Below are positions 52,109 to 62,383 of a DNA stretch of 64,000 bases, one piece after another. Every line of letters begins with the position of its first letter. Within the stretch, counting starts at the first letter, position 1. A model generated the notes under the pieces. The model saw only the letters and a program-made list of their open reading frames with translations. It was not told the origin of the DNA and made no database searches. A program made the translations under genes and the position numbers. This DNA is from Longimicrobium sp. GTDB lineage: Bacteria; Gemmatimonadota; Gemmatimonadetes; Longimicrobiales; Longimicrobiaceae. The stretch covers positions 1 to 64,000 of the forward strand of contig DASUYB010000017.1 in assembly GCA_036377595.1 (NCBI GenBank), given 5' to 3'.

Positions 52109-55100
52109 ATGGCTGATGGAATGAAGAGACGCGACTTCCTGAAGGTCCTGGGCGTGTCCGGGGCCGGGGTCGCGACCGTCGGGTGCGGCACGCAGGCGGC
52201 GGACAGGCTCATCCCCTACGTGGTGCCGCCCGAAGACATCGTCCCCGGCACGGCCACCTTCTACGCCAGCACCTGCCGCGAATGCCCGGCCGGGTGCGGC
52301 ATCCAGGTGGAGACGCACGAGGGGCGCGTCACCAAGATCGAGGGGAACCCCGGTCACCCGGTGTCGCACGGCAACACCTGCGCGCGCGGGCAGGCCTCGG
52401 TGCAGGGGCTCTATCACCCCGACCGCTACCAGGGCCCCATGCTCATCGAGAGCGACGTGGGCGGCACGCCGCGCAACGTCTCGTGGAGCGTGGCCGAGGA
52501 GCAGGTGGCGGCGCAGATCTACTCCGCGCCGCGCGGCTCCGTCGTCTTCCTCACCGGCAACTACACGGGGACGATGGCGCGGCTGGCGGACGAGTTCACC
52601 GCCGCCATCGGGGCGCGCCGCGTGGTGTACGCGCCGCTCGAGGACGCGCCGCGCAACCTCGACCTGGCCACGGCCGACCTGATCGTCTCGTTCGGCGCCG
52701 ACTTCCTGGAAACCTGGGGGTCGCCGGTCGACTACGCGTACCAGTTCGCGCAGATGCACGCCTACAAGAAGGGCGGCACGCGCGGGCGGTTCATCTGGGT
52801 GGGCCCGCACCGTCCGCTCACCGGGCTGAACGCCGACCTCTGGCTCTCCTGCCGCCCGGGGACGGAGGCGATGGTGGCGGACGCGCTCGCCTCCGGCAAC
52901 ACGGGCGCCGCGGGCCAGGCGGGGGTGGACGCGCGGAAGCTGGAGACCGCGATCCAGTGGGTGCGCGAGTCGCGGCGGACGGTGGCGATGGGCCCCGGCG
53001 CGGCGCTCCGCTCCACCGGCGGCGCGGCGCTCGAGGCGGCGGTCGCGCGGCTGAACCGCGGCGGCGCGGCCCCGGCGGCCACCCGCCCGGCGGACATGCG
53101 CCCGGTGGTCGAGCTCGTCCGGCAGATGGCGGCCGGCCAAGTCCGCGTGCTGCTGATCGACGCGTCGGACCCGTCGTTCACCCTTCCCGGCGGGCTGCAG
53201 TTCGCCCAGGCGCTCAAGAAGGTGCCGGTGCGCGTCTCCTTCTCGTCGTTCCCCGACGACACGGCGCGCGCGGCCAACTTCATCCTCCCGCAGAGCCACT
53301 TCCTGGAGAGTTGGGACGACTACGCGCCGCGCGACGGCGTCACCTCCATCGTGCAGCCCGCGATGCGTCCCGTCTTCAACACCAAGCAGGTCGGCGACGT
53401 CCTGCTGGCGATCGCGGCGCGGCTCAACCTCGCCCTCCCCGGCGCGGCCGGCGGGGCGAAGACCTACTACGACTACCTGGTGGCCAACTGGGCCGGCCGC
53501 GCGAGCGGCTCCGCTTGGCGCGACGTGTTGAAGGCCGGCGGCATCTTCTCCGTCGCGGGCACCGTCGGTGGCAACCCGGCGCCGGCCGCCGGCGCCGTCG
53601 CCGCGGCGCAGCCCGCCGCGGCGGGGACCCAGCCGGCTCCGGCGACCCCGGCTCCGGCTCCCGCTGCTCCGGCCGGCGCGGCGCCGGCGTTCGAGGGGTC
53701 GGGCGAGTACACGCTGGTGGTGTACCCGAGCTACCGCTTCTTCGATGGCCGCAACGCGAACCGGCCCTGGCTGCTGGAGCTGCCGGACCCGGTGACCAAG
53801 GTGCCGTGGGACATGTGGGTGGAGGTCCATCCCGCCACGGCGCGGCGGCTCTCCATCGTGCAGGGCGACGTGCTGGAGGTGCAGTCGCGCTACGGCAGGA
53901 TCCAGCTTCCCGCCTACGTGTGGCCGGGGGTGCGCGAGGACGCCGTCGCCATCCAGATGGGGATGGGGCACGAGGGCTTTGGCCGCTGGACGGCCGGCCG
54001 CGGCGCCAACCCGATGAAGCTGCTGGGCGGCACGGTCGACTCCGCCACCGGCGCCTTCGCCCACTACGCGGTAAAGGTGTCGCTCCGCGCGACGGGGGAA
54101 GGCGCGGGGCCGCGCTTCCAGGGGCTGTACGAGAACGGCGTGCGCATCCAGCACGACCGCGAGATCGCGCAGGCCGTGTCGCTGGCCGCGCTGCAGCGCG
54201 CCGACGCGCAGGGGCCGGGGATCATCCCCGGGCAGGAGCAGAGGATCGAGGAGCTGAAGGGGAACGGCGGCTTCAAGCCCGTCCCCACCACGACGGACCC
54301 GGCGGGCGGCTATCCCACCCCGGGATCGGAGTACGGCCAGTACCTCCCCGGCAACGTGCGCTGGGCGATGTCGGTGGACCTGTCGCGCTGCATCGGCTGC
54401 TCGGCGTGCACCGTGGCCTGCAGCGCCGAGAACAACATCCCCGTGGTCGGCCCCACCGAGATGAAGCGCGGGCGCGAGCTGAGCTGGCTGCGCATCGAGC
54501 GCTACTTCGGCGTGGGGCAGGACGACCAGGAGGCGTACGCCGACACGGCGACGGACGACGTGCGCTTCCTGCCCATGCTCTGCCAGCACTGCAACAACGC
54601 GCCGTGCGAGCCGGTGTGCCCGGTATACGCGGCGTACCACACGCCCGACGGGCTGAACGGGCAGGTCTACAACCGCTGCGTGGGCACGCGCTACTGCGCC
54701 AACAACTGCCCGTACAAGGTGCGCGTCTTCAACTGGTTCACCTACGAGTTCGCCGAGCCGATGAACTGGCAGCTGAACCCGGACGTGACCGTGCGCGAGA
54801 AGGGCGTGATGGAGAAGTGCACCTTCTGCGTGCAGCGCATCCACGAGGGTGAGCGGCGCGCGGCGGTGGAGGGGCGCCACGTGCGCGACGGCGAGATCGT
54901 GCCCGCCTGCGCCCAGGTGTGCCCGACGGAGGTCTTCACCTTCGGCAACATCCGCGACACCAACTCGGCGGTGGCCCGCGCGTCGACGTCGAATCGCGGC
55001 TTCCGCGCGCTGGAGGAGCTGAACACGCAGACGGCCATCGTCTACCTGAAGAAGGTCACGCTGCACCAGCCGCGCAACACCAGCCACGAGGCCGAGGAGC

Positions 55101-55165
55101 GCGCGGAGATGGGCGGTACCGAGCACACGCCGCAGGCCGGCGTCCAGCAGCCTGGAGGGCACTGA
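52109..55165 (+). CDS. actB: Alternative complex III subunit ActB, Fe-S protein with molybdopterin-like domain
   Basis: This 1018-residue protein starts at ATG 52109 behind CCAGGAGCAAGC. The N-terminus carries a twin-arginine signal (KRRDFLK at 6-12) and Cys26. Residues about 40-740 are the molybdopterin-oxidoreductase-like domain, beginning CRECPAGCGIQVETHEGRVT. As I recall, this ACIII domain carries no Mo cofactor. An Ala/Pro linker interrupts it at about 490-527. The C-terminal ferredoxin part has the cluster motifs CIGCSACTVACSAENNIPVV, CQHCNNAPCEPVCPVYAAYH, CVGTRYCANNCPYKVRVFNW and KCTFCVQRI...CAQVCPTEVFTF. It transfers electrons in the complex and faces the periplasm. Confidence 0.95.
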   Translation: MADGMKRRDFLKVLGVSGAGVATVGCGTQAADRLIPYVVPPEDIVPGTATFYASTCRECPAGCGIQVETHEGRVTKIEGNPGHPVSHGNTCARGQASVQGLYHPDRYQGPMLIESDVGGTPRNVSWSVAEEQVAAQIYSAPRGSVVFLTGNYTGTMARLADEFTAAIGARRVVYAPLEDAPRNLDLATADLIVSFGADFLETWGSPVDYAYQFAQMHAYKKGGTRGRFIWVGPHRPLTGLNADLWLSCRPGTEAMVADALASGNTGAAGQAGVDARKLETAIQWVRESRRTVAMGPGAALRSTGGAALEAAVARLNRGGAAPAATRPADMRPVVELVRQMAAGQVRVLLIDASDPSFTLPGGLQFAQALKKVPVRVSFSSFPDDTARAANFILPQSHFLESWDDYAPRDGVTSIVQPAMRPVFNTKQVGDVLLAIAARLNLALPGAAGGAKTYYDYLVANWAGRASGSAWRDVLKAGGIFSVAGTVGGNPAPAAGAVAAAQPAAAGTQPAPATPAPAPAAPAGAAPAFEGSGEYTLVVYPSYRFFDGRNANRPWLLELPDPVTKVPWDMWVEVHPATARRLSIVQGDVLEVQSRYGRIQLPAYVWPGVREDAVAIQMGMGHEGFGRWTAGRGANPMKLLGGTVDSATGAFAHYAVKVSLRATGEGAGPRFQGLYENGVRIQHDREIAQAVSLAALQRADAQGPGIIPGQEQRIEELKGNGGFKPVPTTTDPAGGYPTPGSEYGQYLPGNVRWAMSVDLSRCIGCSACTVACSAENNIPVVGPTEMKRGRELSWLRIERYFGVGQDDQEAYADTATDDVRFLPMLCQHCNNAPCEPVCPVYAAYHTPDGLNGQVYNRCVGTRYCANNCPYKVRVFNWFTYEFAEPMNWQLNPDVTVREKGVMEKCTFCVQRIHEGERRAAVEGRHVRDGEIVPACAQVCPTEVFTFGNIRDTNSAVARASTSNRGFRALEELNTQTAIVYLKKVTLHQPRNTSHEAEERAEMGGTEHTPQAGVQQPGGH

Positions 55166-55166
55166 G

Positions 55167-56603
<1,437 letters not shown>

Positions 56604-56613
56604 CACCGAGCCT

Positions 56614-57132
56614 ATGAGCAAGCTTCGCACGGGCGTGCTGGGCGTGTTCGCCCACCTGGACACCGCCACCGACGCCATCCGCCGGCTCCGGCGCGAGGGG
56701 TACGAGGTCACCACCTACGCCCCCACGCCGCGCCACGAGCTGGAAGAGGCCATGGAGACGCCGGAGAGCCCGGTCCGGATCTTCACCCTGACGGGCGCCT
56801 TCACCGGCACCGCAGCGGGCACCGCGCTGGCCACCTGGACCTCCATCGACTGGCCGCTGATCGTGGGTGGGAAGGAGATCATCTCGCTCCCCGCCTTCAG
56901 CGTGATCATGTTCGAGCTGACCATTCTGATCGGCGCGCTGTCGACGGTGGCCGGGCTGTTCCTGCTCGGCCGGCTGCCGCACATCGGCCCGCCCGAGGCG
57001 CCCATGTTCCATCCTTCGTTCACCGGCGGAAACTTCGGCGTGTTCGCGCACGCCCCGCGCGACCGCTACGACGCCGTGCAGCAGATCATGACCGACGCGG
57101 GGTCGGAGGAGGTGCTGGTTGACCACCGCTGA
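56614..57132 (+). CDS. actD: Alternative complex III subunit ActD (DUF3341)
   Basis: 172 residues. The N-terminal ferredoxin-like half (LGVFAHLDTATDAIRRLRRE, then YEVTTYAPTPRHELEEA) and two membrane segments at about 67-89 (GAFTGTAAGTALATWT region) and 100-122 (VIMFELTILIGALSTVAGLF) match DUF3341, the small subunit of ACIII. The C-terminal GVFAHAPRDRYDAVQQIMTD repeats the N-terminal motif. It ends inside the ActE gene. Confidence 0.93.
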   Translation: MSKLRTGVLGVFAHLDTATDAIRRLRREGYEVTTYAPTPRHELEEAMETPESPVRIFTLTGAFTGTAAGTALATWTSIDWPLIVGGKEIISLPAFSVIMFELTILIGALSTVAGLFLLGRLPHIGPPEAPMFHPSFTGGNFGVFAHAPRDRYDAVQQIMTDAGSEEVLVDHR

Positions 57133-57850
57133 GCGGCTCGCCGTGGTGGCGCTGTCGACCTTCGGGCTGGCGGCGTGCACCGACTGGGCGGGCTACGACC
57201 TCGACGTGGCCAGCGGCAAGGTGCCGCAGCTGGCCAACATGCGCCGCAGCGTGATCCCCGATCCGTACGCCATGCCGCGGCTGCCGGCGCCCAACGCGGT
57301 GCCGTCGGAAAGCCCGATGGGGGTCACGCCCGCGCACTTCACCAGCGACAAGCTGGACTCCGTGGCCGCCACGCTGCGCAACCCGTACTCCGGGGGCGCG
57401 CCGGCGCCGGTGCTGGCGCGCGGGCAGGTGGTGTTCCAGAACAACTGCTACGTCTGCCACGGCCCCGAGGGCGCGGGGAACGGCCCCGTGGTGCAGCCGG
57501 CGAAGGGCGCGAACGGGCAGATGTACAGCCGCTTCCCCGGCGCGCCCGCCATCAACGGGCAGGTCACCGCGGCCAAGTCCGACGGCTACGTCTACGCGGT
57601 GGTGGCCGCCGGGCGGGGGCTGATGCCGCCCTACGGCCCGCGGCTGACCGAGGCGGACCGCTGGGCGGTGGTGGAGTACGTGCGCGCGCTGCAGGCCCGC
57701 GCGGGCCAGGCGCCGCAGCGCGCCGGTGCGGCTCCGGCCGCCCCGGCGACGGCTGCCCCGGCGGGCGCGACGCCGGCCCCGGCGCCGGCCACCGCCCCGC
57801 CGTCGACGACGCCCGCACCCGCCCCGGCGCCCGCGCCGGCGGCGCCTTGA
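57119..57850 (+). CDS. actE: Alternative complex III subunit ActE, monohaem cytochrome c lipoprotein
   Basis: The 243-residue protein is read from TTG 57119, overlapping actD by 14 bases; GGAGGA lies about 10 bases upstream. Lipoprotein signal ALSTFGLAAC gives Cys20. One haem site, CYVCHGPEG at 110-118, with likely Met ligand in RGLMPPYGPRL. A Pro/Ala tail of about 45 residues follows residue 200 (APAPATAPPSTTPAPAPAPA); this tail is unusual. ActE is the monohaem subunit of ACIII and passes electrons outward. Confidence 0.93.
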   Translation: MTTAERLAVVALSTFGLAACTDWAGYDLDVASGKVPQLANMRRSVIPDPYAMPRLPAPNAVPSESPMGVTPAHFTSDKLDSVAATLRNPYSGGAPAPVLARGQVVFQNNCYVCHGPEGAGNGPVVQPAKGANGQMYSRFPGAPAINGQVTAAKSDGYVYAVVAAGRGLMPPYGPRLTEADRWAVVEYVRALQARAGQAPQRAGAAPAAPATAAPAGATPAPAPATAPPSTTPAPAPAPAPAAP

Positions 57851-57867
57851 TCTAGAGAGAGACCGAA

Positions 57868-59166
57868 ATGGCGCATAACGGAGACTTTCCCGCCCGCGTG
57901 CCCTTCCGGCGGCTGGCCGTGCCGGGCGCCGCGTGGGGCGCCATCGCCCTGCTGGTGCTGGTCGGCATCGTGGCGGCGGTGATCGGCCTGGGCGGCGACC
58001 ACGAGGCCGCCGAGCGGGCCTGGCTGGCGGTGCACTTCAACTGGCTGTTCTGGTCGTCGCTGGCGACCGGGCTGGTCGTCTTCGCCATCTCGCAGCAACT
58101 CACCAACTCGCGCTGGAGCTGGTCGATCCGCCGGCTGGCCCTCGCGGGGCTGGCGTTCCTCCCCATCTCCTTCGTCCTCTTCCTCCTGAAGCTCCCCGGC
58201 CGCCCGGTCTGGTTCGAGCACTGGTGGGGGAAGGTGGACAGCGATCCCATCCTCTCCGCCAAGGCCGCGTGGCTCTCGCCCACGGGGATGCTGGCGCGCG
58301 ACGTGGTGGGGCTGCTGGTGCTGTACGGGCTGATGGGGTGGTTCGGCTACCACATGCTGCGCGTGGACCTGCACGAGGCGAAGGGGCCCTCGATCTACGG
58401 CTGGTTCACCGGCGGCACCTGGCGCGGCGTGGGCGAGGAGGCGCTGCGCTCGCGCAGGATCAGCCTGCGCCTGGGCGTGGTGACGGCGCTCCTGTTCGCG
58501 CTGATCTGGGGGATGATCGGGATCGACCAGGCGATGACCATGCTGCCGCACTGGTTCAGCACCATGTTCCCGGTGACCTTCATCGTCAGCGCCTTCCACT
58601 CGGGGCTGGCGTTCACCGCCATCGCGATGGTGCTGCTGCGGCGGCAGCTGAAGCTCGAGGAGTACATCACCCCGGCGCAGTACCACGACCTGGGGAAGCT
58701 GATCTTCGCGTACGCGGTGTTCTGGATGTACGTGAACTGGTCGCAGTACGTGGTGATCTGGTACGGGCAGCTGCCGCACGAGCAGGAGTTCTTCGTCCAG
58801 CGCTTCCATCCCCAGTTCGCGGTGCTGACGGAGATCGCGGTGGGGTGCATCTTCGTCTTCCCCTTCCTGTCGCTGCTGCCGCGCGCGCCCAAGAAGGCGG
58901 GTGGGGTGCTGGCGGGGGTGAGCACGATCGTGGTGATCGGCCACTGGCTGGAGCGCTACCTGATCACCGTGCCCAGCGTGTGGACGGGCGAGCACGCGCC
59001 CTTCGGGCTGACGGAGATCGGCGTGTCGCTGGGCTTCGCGGGGCTGTTCCTGGCCTCGTACGCGTGGTTCCTGAGCACCTTCCCGGTGCTGCCGTCGCCC
59101 GCGTCGCTGGCCGCCATCCCCACGCCGACGATCACGCTCCCGGCCCGCGCGGTCGCGCAGAGCTGA
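57868..59166 (+). CDS. actF: Alternative complex III subunit ActF (NrfD-like membrane protein)
   Basis: 432 residues with about ten membrane segments; starts at ATG 57868, 17 bases after actE. N-terminal RLAVPGAAWGAIALLVLVGI begins the first helix. Characteristic ActF stretches include HFNWLFWSSLATGLVVFAIS, VLFLLKLPGRPVWFEHWWGK and GMIGIDQAMTMLPHWFSTMF. It is the second NrfD-like half of ACIII, thought to contribute to proton movement rather than quinol oxidation. Last gene of the operon; a terminator follows. No haem-copper oxidase genes are adjacent. Confidence 0.94.
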   Translation: MAHNGDFPARVPFRRLAVPGAAWGAIALLVLVGIVAAVIGLGGDHEAAERAWLAVHFNWLFWSSLATGLVVFAISQQLTNSRWSWSIRRLALAGLAFLPISFVLFLLKLPGRPVWFEHWWGKVDSDPILSAKAAWLSPTGMLARDVVGLLVLYGLMGWFGYHMLRVDLHEAKGPSIYGWFTGGTWRGVGEEALRSRRISLRLGVVTALLFALIWGMIGIDQAMTMLPHWFSTMFPVTFIVSAFHSGLAFTAIAMVLLRRQLKLEEYITPAQYHDLGKLIFAYAVFWMYVNWSQYVVIWYGQLPHEQEFFVQRFHPQFAVLTEIAVGCIFVFPFLSLLPRAPKKAGGVLAGVSTIVVIGHWLERYLITVPSVWTGEHAPFGLTEIGVSLGFAGLFLASYAWFLSTFPVLPSPASLAAIPTPTITLPARAVAQS

Positions 59167-59193
59167 CGTCCGCTGGAGCGGAACGAGACGGAG

Positions 59194-59231
59194 GCCGGTC
59201 CCGCTGCTTCGGCGCGGGACCGGCTTCGTTT
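59194..59231 (+). terminator. Terminator of the act operon
   Basis: 11-base-pair stem GCCGGTCCCGC/GCGGGACCGGC, 9-base loop, then TTCGTTTC. Confidence 0.8.
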
Positions 59232-59236
59232 CAGCC

Positions 59237-59303
59237 TCACGCGGAGCCGCGGAGACGCGGAGGTGCATGGCCGTTCCCCGTGTCTCCGCGCCTCCGCGTG
59301 AGA
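59237..59303. repeat. Dispersed inverted repeat family D, full copy
   Basis: Left arm TCACGCGGAGCCGCGGAGAC and right arm CCGCGCCTCCGCGTGAGA, made of CGGAG/CTCCG units. It follows the act operon terminator directly. Half of the same element is at 11141-11169. Confidence 0.8.
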
Positions 59304-59395
59304 ACCGGGATGGCCGAACCCGCGCGGAGGATGTGGGTACGCAGGTTGCAACCCGGCTTGAAGTTGCGCTGCACGCAGCCCCCTGGGACACACGC

Positions 59396-60565
59396 ATGAT
59401 CCGCATGATCCACCGCACCGGCGCCCGCGCGCTCGCGCCGACCCTGCTGGCGCTGGCGCTGGCCGCGTGCGCCGGCCGCGCGCCCGTCGTCGCCATGCCC
59501 GAGCCGGCGCCCGAGAAGCCGGCCGCCATCGACCCTCTGCGCCCGCCCGTGCGCCCCGACCACCGCTACGTGGTGGTGGACGTGGAGCGCAACGAGCTGC
59601 GCTTCATGGACGGCCAGCGCGTGCTCTGGCGCGCGCCGGTGGGAACGGGGACCGGCTTCCGCCTTTCCACCCCCGGGCGCGCGTGGCAGTTCACCACGCC
59701 CACAGGCACGCGCTACGTGCAGTTCAAGCAGCTCAATCCTCCGTGGTTCCGGCCGGACTGGTGGTACCACGAGAACAAGCTCCCCGTCCCCTCCGCCGAC
59801 TCGCCGGCGCGGAAGGAGGAGGGCGGGCTGGGCGCGGCGGCTGTGTTCCTGGGCGACGAGATCGCCATCCACGGCACCGACAAGCCGGAGCTGCTGGGGC
59901 GCCGGGTGAGCCACGGGTGCATCCGCCTCTCCAACGCCAACGCGCTCCGCCTCTTCCACGACGTGCAGGTGGGAACGCCGGTGGTGATCGTGGGCCAGGC
60001 CGAGGTGCTGGGCGAGCAGCCGGACAGCGTGGCCCGCTTCACCCGCGCGCGGCGGGGGACGACGACGCGCGTCTTCCGCAACCCGATGGCGCGGCTGGGG
60101 ACGGCGACGCTGCTGACGCGGCTCGACCGCGCGCTGGCGCCGGCGGCGGACGACAGCACGTGGACGCTGGTCGCCAGCGCGCTGCTGGAGCGCGGGCTGA
60201 CGACCGACGCGCCGGCGCTGCGCGGGCTGCTGGAGCGCGCGGGCCGCGCCGAGCCCGAGGCGCGGCGGCGCGAGTACGCCAACTTCCTCGCGGACGCCTT
60301 CGCCCGCGGCGCACTCCGGACCGTCGTCTCGCTCAACCGCATCGCCCCGGCGGCGCGGCAGCGGGCGGTGGAGGAGATCGTGGACGCGACGATGGCGCTC
60401 TACCACGGTCCCGCGGATCACCCGCTGGCGCCCTGGCCGACCCGCCGCGTCCCCGTCTCCATGCTGGGCCCCGAGGGGCAGGCGGGGTGGCGCGCGCTGC
60501 AGGACGCCGAGGCCGCGTACCGCGAGAAGGTGGGCGCCGCGCCGGCCGCCGCGGGGGCGCGGTGA
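59396..60565 (+). CDS. L,D-transpeptidase lipoprotein with long C-terminal extension
   Basis: This 389-residue protein starts at ATG 59396 (second ATG at 59405 possible). Lipoprotein signal APTLLALALAAC gives attachment near residue 25. The YkuD domain begins YVVVDVERNELRFMDGQRVL, and its catalytic motif is HGTDKPELLGRRVSHGCIRL with nucleophilic Cys. The C-terminal 190 residues (from about 200) are helical and not a known LDT module (DRALAPAADDSTWTLVASAL; LRGLLERAGRAEPEARRREY). It cross-links or modifies peptidoglycan at the outer face of the membrane. It overlaps the PHP gene (GTGA). Confidence 0.9.
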   Translation: MIRMIHRTGARALAPTLLALALAACAGRAPVVAMPEPAPEKPAAIDPLRPPVRPDHRYVVVDVERNELRFMDGQRVLWRAPVGTGTGFRLSTPGRAWQFTTPTGTRYVQFKQLNPPWFRPDWWYHENKLPVPSADSPARKEEGGLGAAAVFLGDEIAIHGTDKPELLGRRVSHGCIRLSNANALRLFHDVQVGTPVVIVGQAEVLGEQPDSVARFTRARRGTTTRVFRNPMARLGTATLLTRLDRALAPAADDSTWTLVASALLERGLTTDAPALRGLLERAGRAEPEARRREYANFLADAFARGALRTVVSLNRIAPAARQRAVEEIVDATMALYHGPADHPLAPWPTRRVPVSMLGPEGQAGWRALQDAEAAYREKVGAAPAAAGAR

Positions 60566-61335
60566 GCGCGACCGGCGACGGCTCGCTGCTGGGCCGGCAG
60601 GACCTGCACTGCCACACGGTGATGTCCGACGGCCACCTGACGCTGGAGCAGGTGGTGGAGGTGGCGGAGCGTCGCGGGGTACAGGTGGGGATCGCCGACC
60701 ACGTCTCCACGCGCCACGAGCTGTTCGTCCGCACGCGCGGCGAGGTGGAGCGCTACCTCGACGCGCTCGACGGGGCGCCGGTGTTCCGCTCGGCCGAGTT
60801 CTGCTGGTGCGACACCCTCTGGCGCGACCTGCCGGACGAGGTGATGCGGCGCTTCGACTACCGCATCGGCTCGAACCACGGGTTCTGGCTCCCGGACGGG
60901 TCCACCGCATCCCCCTGGTGGGAGACGCTGCCGGCGCCGTGGGACGCGGAGCCGCAGCGGCTGATGGAGATCCTGGCCGCGAATCTCTGCGACATGGTCC
61001 GCACCATGCCGATCCAGATCGCGGCGCACTCGACCTTCATCCCCGCCGCGTTCACGGAGCTGGAGCCGGACGTGCACGCGTGGTGGACCGAGGAGCGCGA
61101 GGACCGCTACGTCGAGGCGCTGCGCTGCGGCGGGGTGGCGCTGGAGATCAGCAACCGCTACCGGCTGCCGCACGACCGGCTGCTGCGCAAGGCCAAGGAC
61201 GCCGGGGTCCGGTTCTCGCTGGGAAGCGACGGGCACAGCGAGCGGCAGGTGGCGGCGCTCGATTGGGCGGCCGAGACCGCCCGCCGCATCGGAATCACCG
61301 ACGCGGACCTGTTCGTCCCCCAGCGCTGGGCGTGA
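60562..61335 (+). CDS. PHP-domain protein
   Basis: The 257-residue protein is read from GTG 60562, overlapping the transpeptidase stop by 3 bases. PHP metal sites are visible: RQDLHCHTVMSDGHLTLEQV near the N-terminus (HxH), IADHVSTRHEL, a central DYRIGSNHGFW, IAAHSTFIP and RFSLGSDGHSERQ near the end (D-x-H). These are histidinol-phosphatase-like phosphoesterases with three metals. Substrate unknown. Confidence 0.87.
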   Translation: MSATGDGSLLGRQDLHCHTVMSDGHLTLEQVVEVAERRGVQVGIADHVSTRHELFVRTRGEVERYLDALDGAPVFRSAEFCWCDTLWRDLPDEVMRRFDYRIGSNHGFWLPDGSTASPWWETLPAPWDAEPQRLMEILAANLCDMVRTMPIQIAAHSTFIPAAFTELEPDVHAWWTEEREDRYVEALRCGGVALEISNRYRLPHDRLLRKAKDAGVRFSLGSDGHSERQVAALDWAAETARRIGITDADLFVPQRWA

Positions 61336-61365
61336 CGGTCGGGAGATCGGGCGGGCGCGACAGCA

Positions 61366-61557
61366 ATGTCATCCTGAGGGCGCGGAGACGGGAAGCGCGG
61401 AGTGCTCCGAATCCGCCGCGCCCGAAGGATCTTGCCGACGCGGCAGGAGATCTGCGCAACGGGCGGACGTTGGTCGCGGCGCGAGTAGATCCTTCGGTCG
61501 GCGCTGGAGATCCGGGCAGGACGCGGTTTCGGTGCGGCGCCTCCCTCGGGATGACAT
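61366..61557. repeat. Dispersed palindromic element, GTCATCCTGAG family (family G)
   Basis: Begins GTCATCCTGAGGGCGCGGAG and ends CTCGGGATGAC (complement-related), with an internal pair CGAAGGATCT/AGATCCTTCG. Overall length 192 bases. Elements with these ends are a common dispersed repeat type in many bacterial genomes. It fills the gap between the PHP gene and the next gene; nothing else is seen there. Confidence 0.75.
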
Positions 61558-61650
61558 CGATCTGGATGGAGATGGATTGCCGGGATCTCAACCCGGCTGC
61601 GGTGCGGGCGGAGGTTCGATACGGACTCGAATGAGGCGGAGGAGGGGTTG

Positions 61651-62211
61651 ATGCGCGACGACGAGCCGCGGCCGGGCGGGATGGGAGATCCGGCGTACGG
61701 AGCAGGGGGTGAGCCCGTCCGCGGGCTGGGCGGCGAGCAGGCGAAGTTTCGCCCCGCGCCCACGGCGGGCGACCGCGAGATCTGGCCCGCCGACGACGAG
61801 GAGACGGACGAGGATCGCGTCGCGCGCGCCCGCCGCGACCCCTCCGCCATCCGCGCGGAGGACACCGAGCCGTACATCGGCCTCCAGTACGTCGCGCGGC
61901 TGTTCAAGATCGTGGCGATGGTGGTGATCGTGGCCCTCACCGCCGAGATCGTGGCGGCGCTGGTGATGGAGGGCCCCAGCGCGCTCCTGCCGCTGATCCT
62001 GGAGATCCTGCAGGGCGCGGTGCTGGCGGCGGTCCTCTGGGGCGCCAGCGACCTGACGCTGCTGTTCATCGACGTGGGCCACGACGTGCGCGCCGCCCGC
62101 GTGCTGCTGGGCCGCATGTCCGCGCGCGTGGGCGGCGGCTTCGACGCCGGCCCGGGCGCCGACCAGCGCCAGCGCCCCCGCCGCGACGCCGGCGAGGAGT
62201 ACGTCGGCTAG
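61651..62211 (+). CDS. Two-helix membrane protein of unknown function
   Basis: A 186-residue protein starting at ATG 61651 behind GGAGGGGTTG. Residues 1-70 are polar and acidic (EIWPADDEETDEDRVARARR; AIRAEDTEPYIGLQYVARLF). Two hydrophobic segments at about 75-95 (IVAMVVIVALTAEIVAALVM) and 103-125 (LLPLILEILQGAVLAAVLWG) follow, then VGHDVRAARVLLGRM and a basic C-terminus. No family recognised; conserved helical tail suggests a membrane scaffold. Confidence 0.7.
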   Translation: MRDDEPRPGGMGDPAYGAGGEPVRGLGGEQAKFRPAPTAGDREIWPADDEETDEDRVARARRDPSAIRAEDTEPYIGLQYVARLFKIVAMVVIVALTAEIVAALVMEGPSALLPLILEILQGAVLAAVLWGASDLTLLFIDVGHDVRAARVLLGRMSARVGGGFDAGPGADQRQRPRRDAGEEYVG

Positions 62212-62286
62212 GCTCTGGCGCACGGGCGAGCGGCGCGGCCAGAATGATGCACCCCGGGGCAGCCGCTCCGGGGTGCGCGTTTCTTC

Positions 62287-62343
62287 ACCCTCCCCCCAGT
62301 CGGTTTTGGGGGGAGGGTCGCGCGAAGCGCGGGGAGGGGGGCC
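62287..62343. repeat. Dispersed element family F, short copy
   Basis: CCCTCCCCCCAGTCGGTTTT then GGGGGGAGGGTCGCGCGAAG and CGCGGGGAGG; hairpin with GTT(TT) loop, matching the long copy at 45704-45886. Confidence 0.7.
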
Positions 62344-62383
62344 TCCGGGGCGGCGGCCGCGTGGAGGTGCGGTTTAATCACGG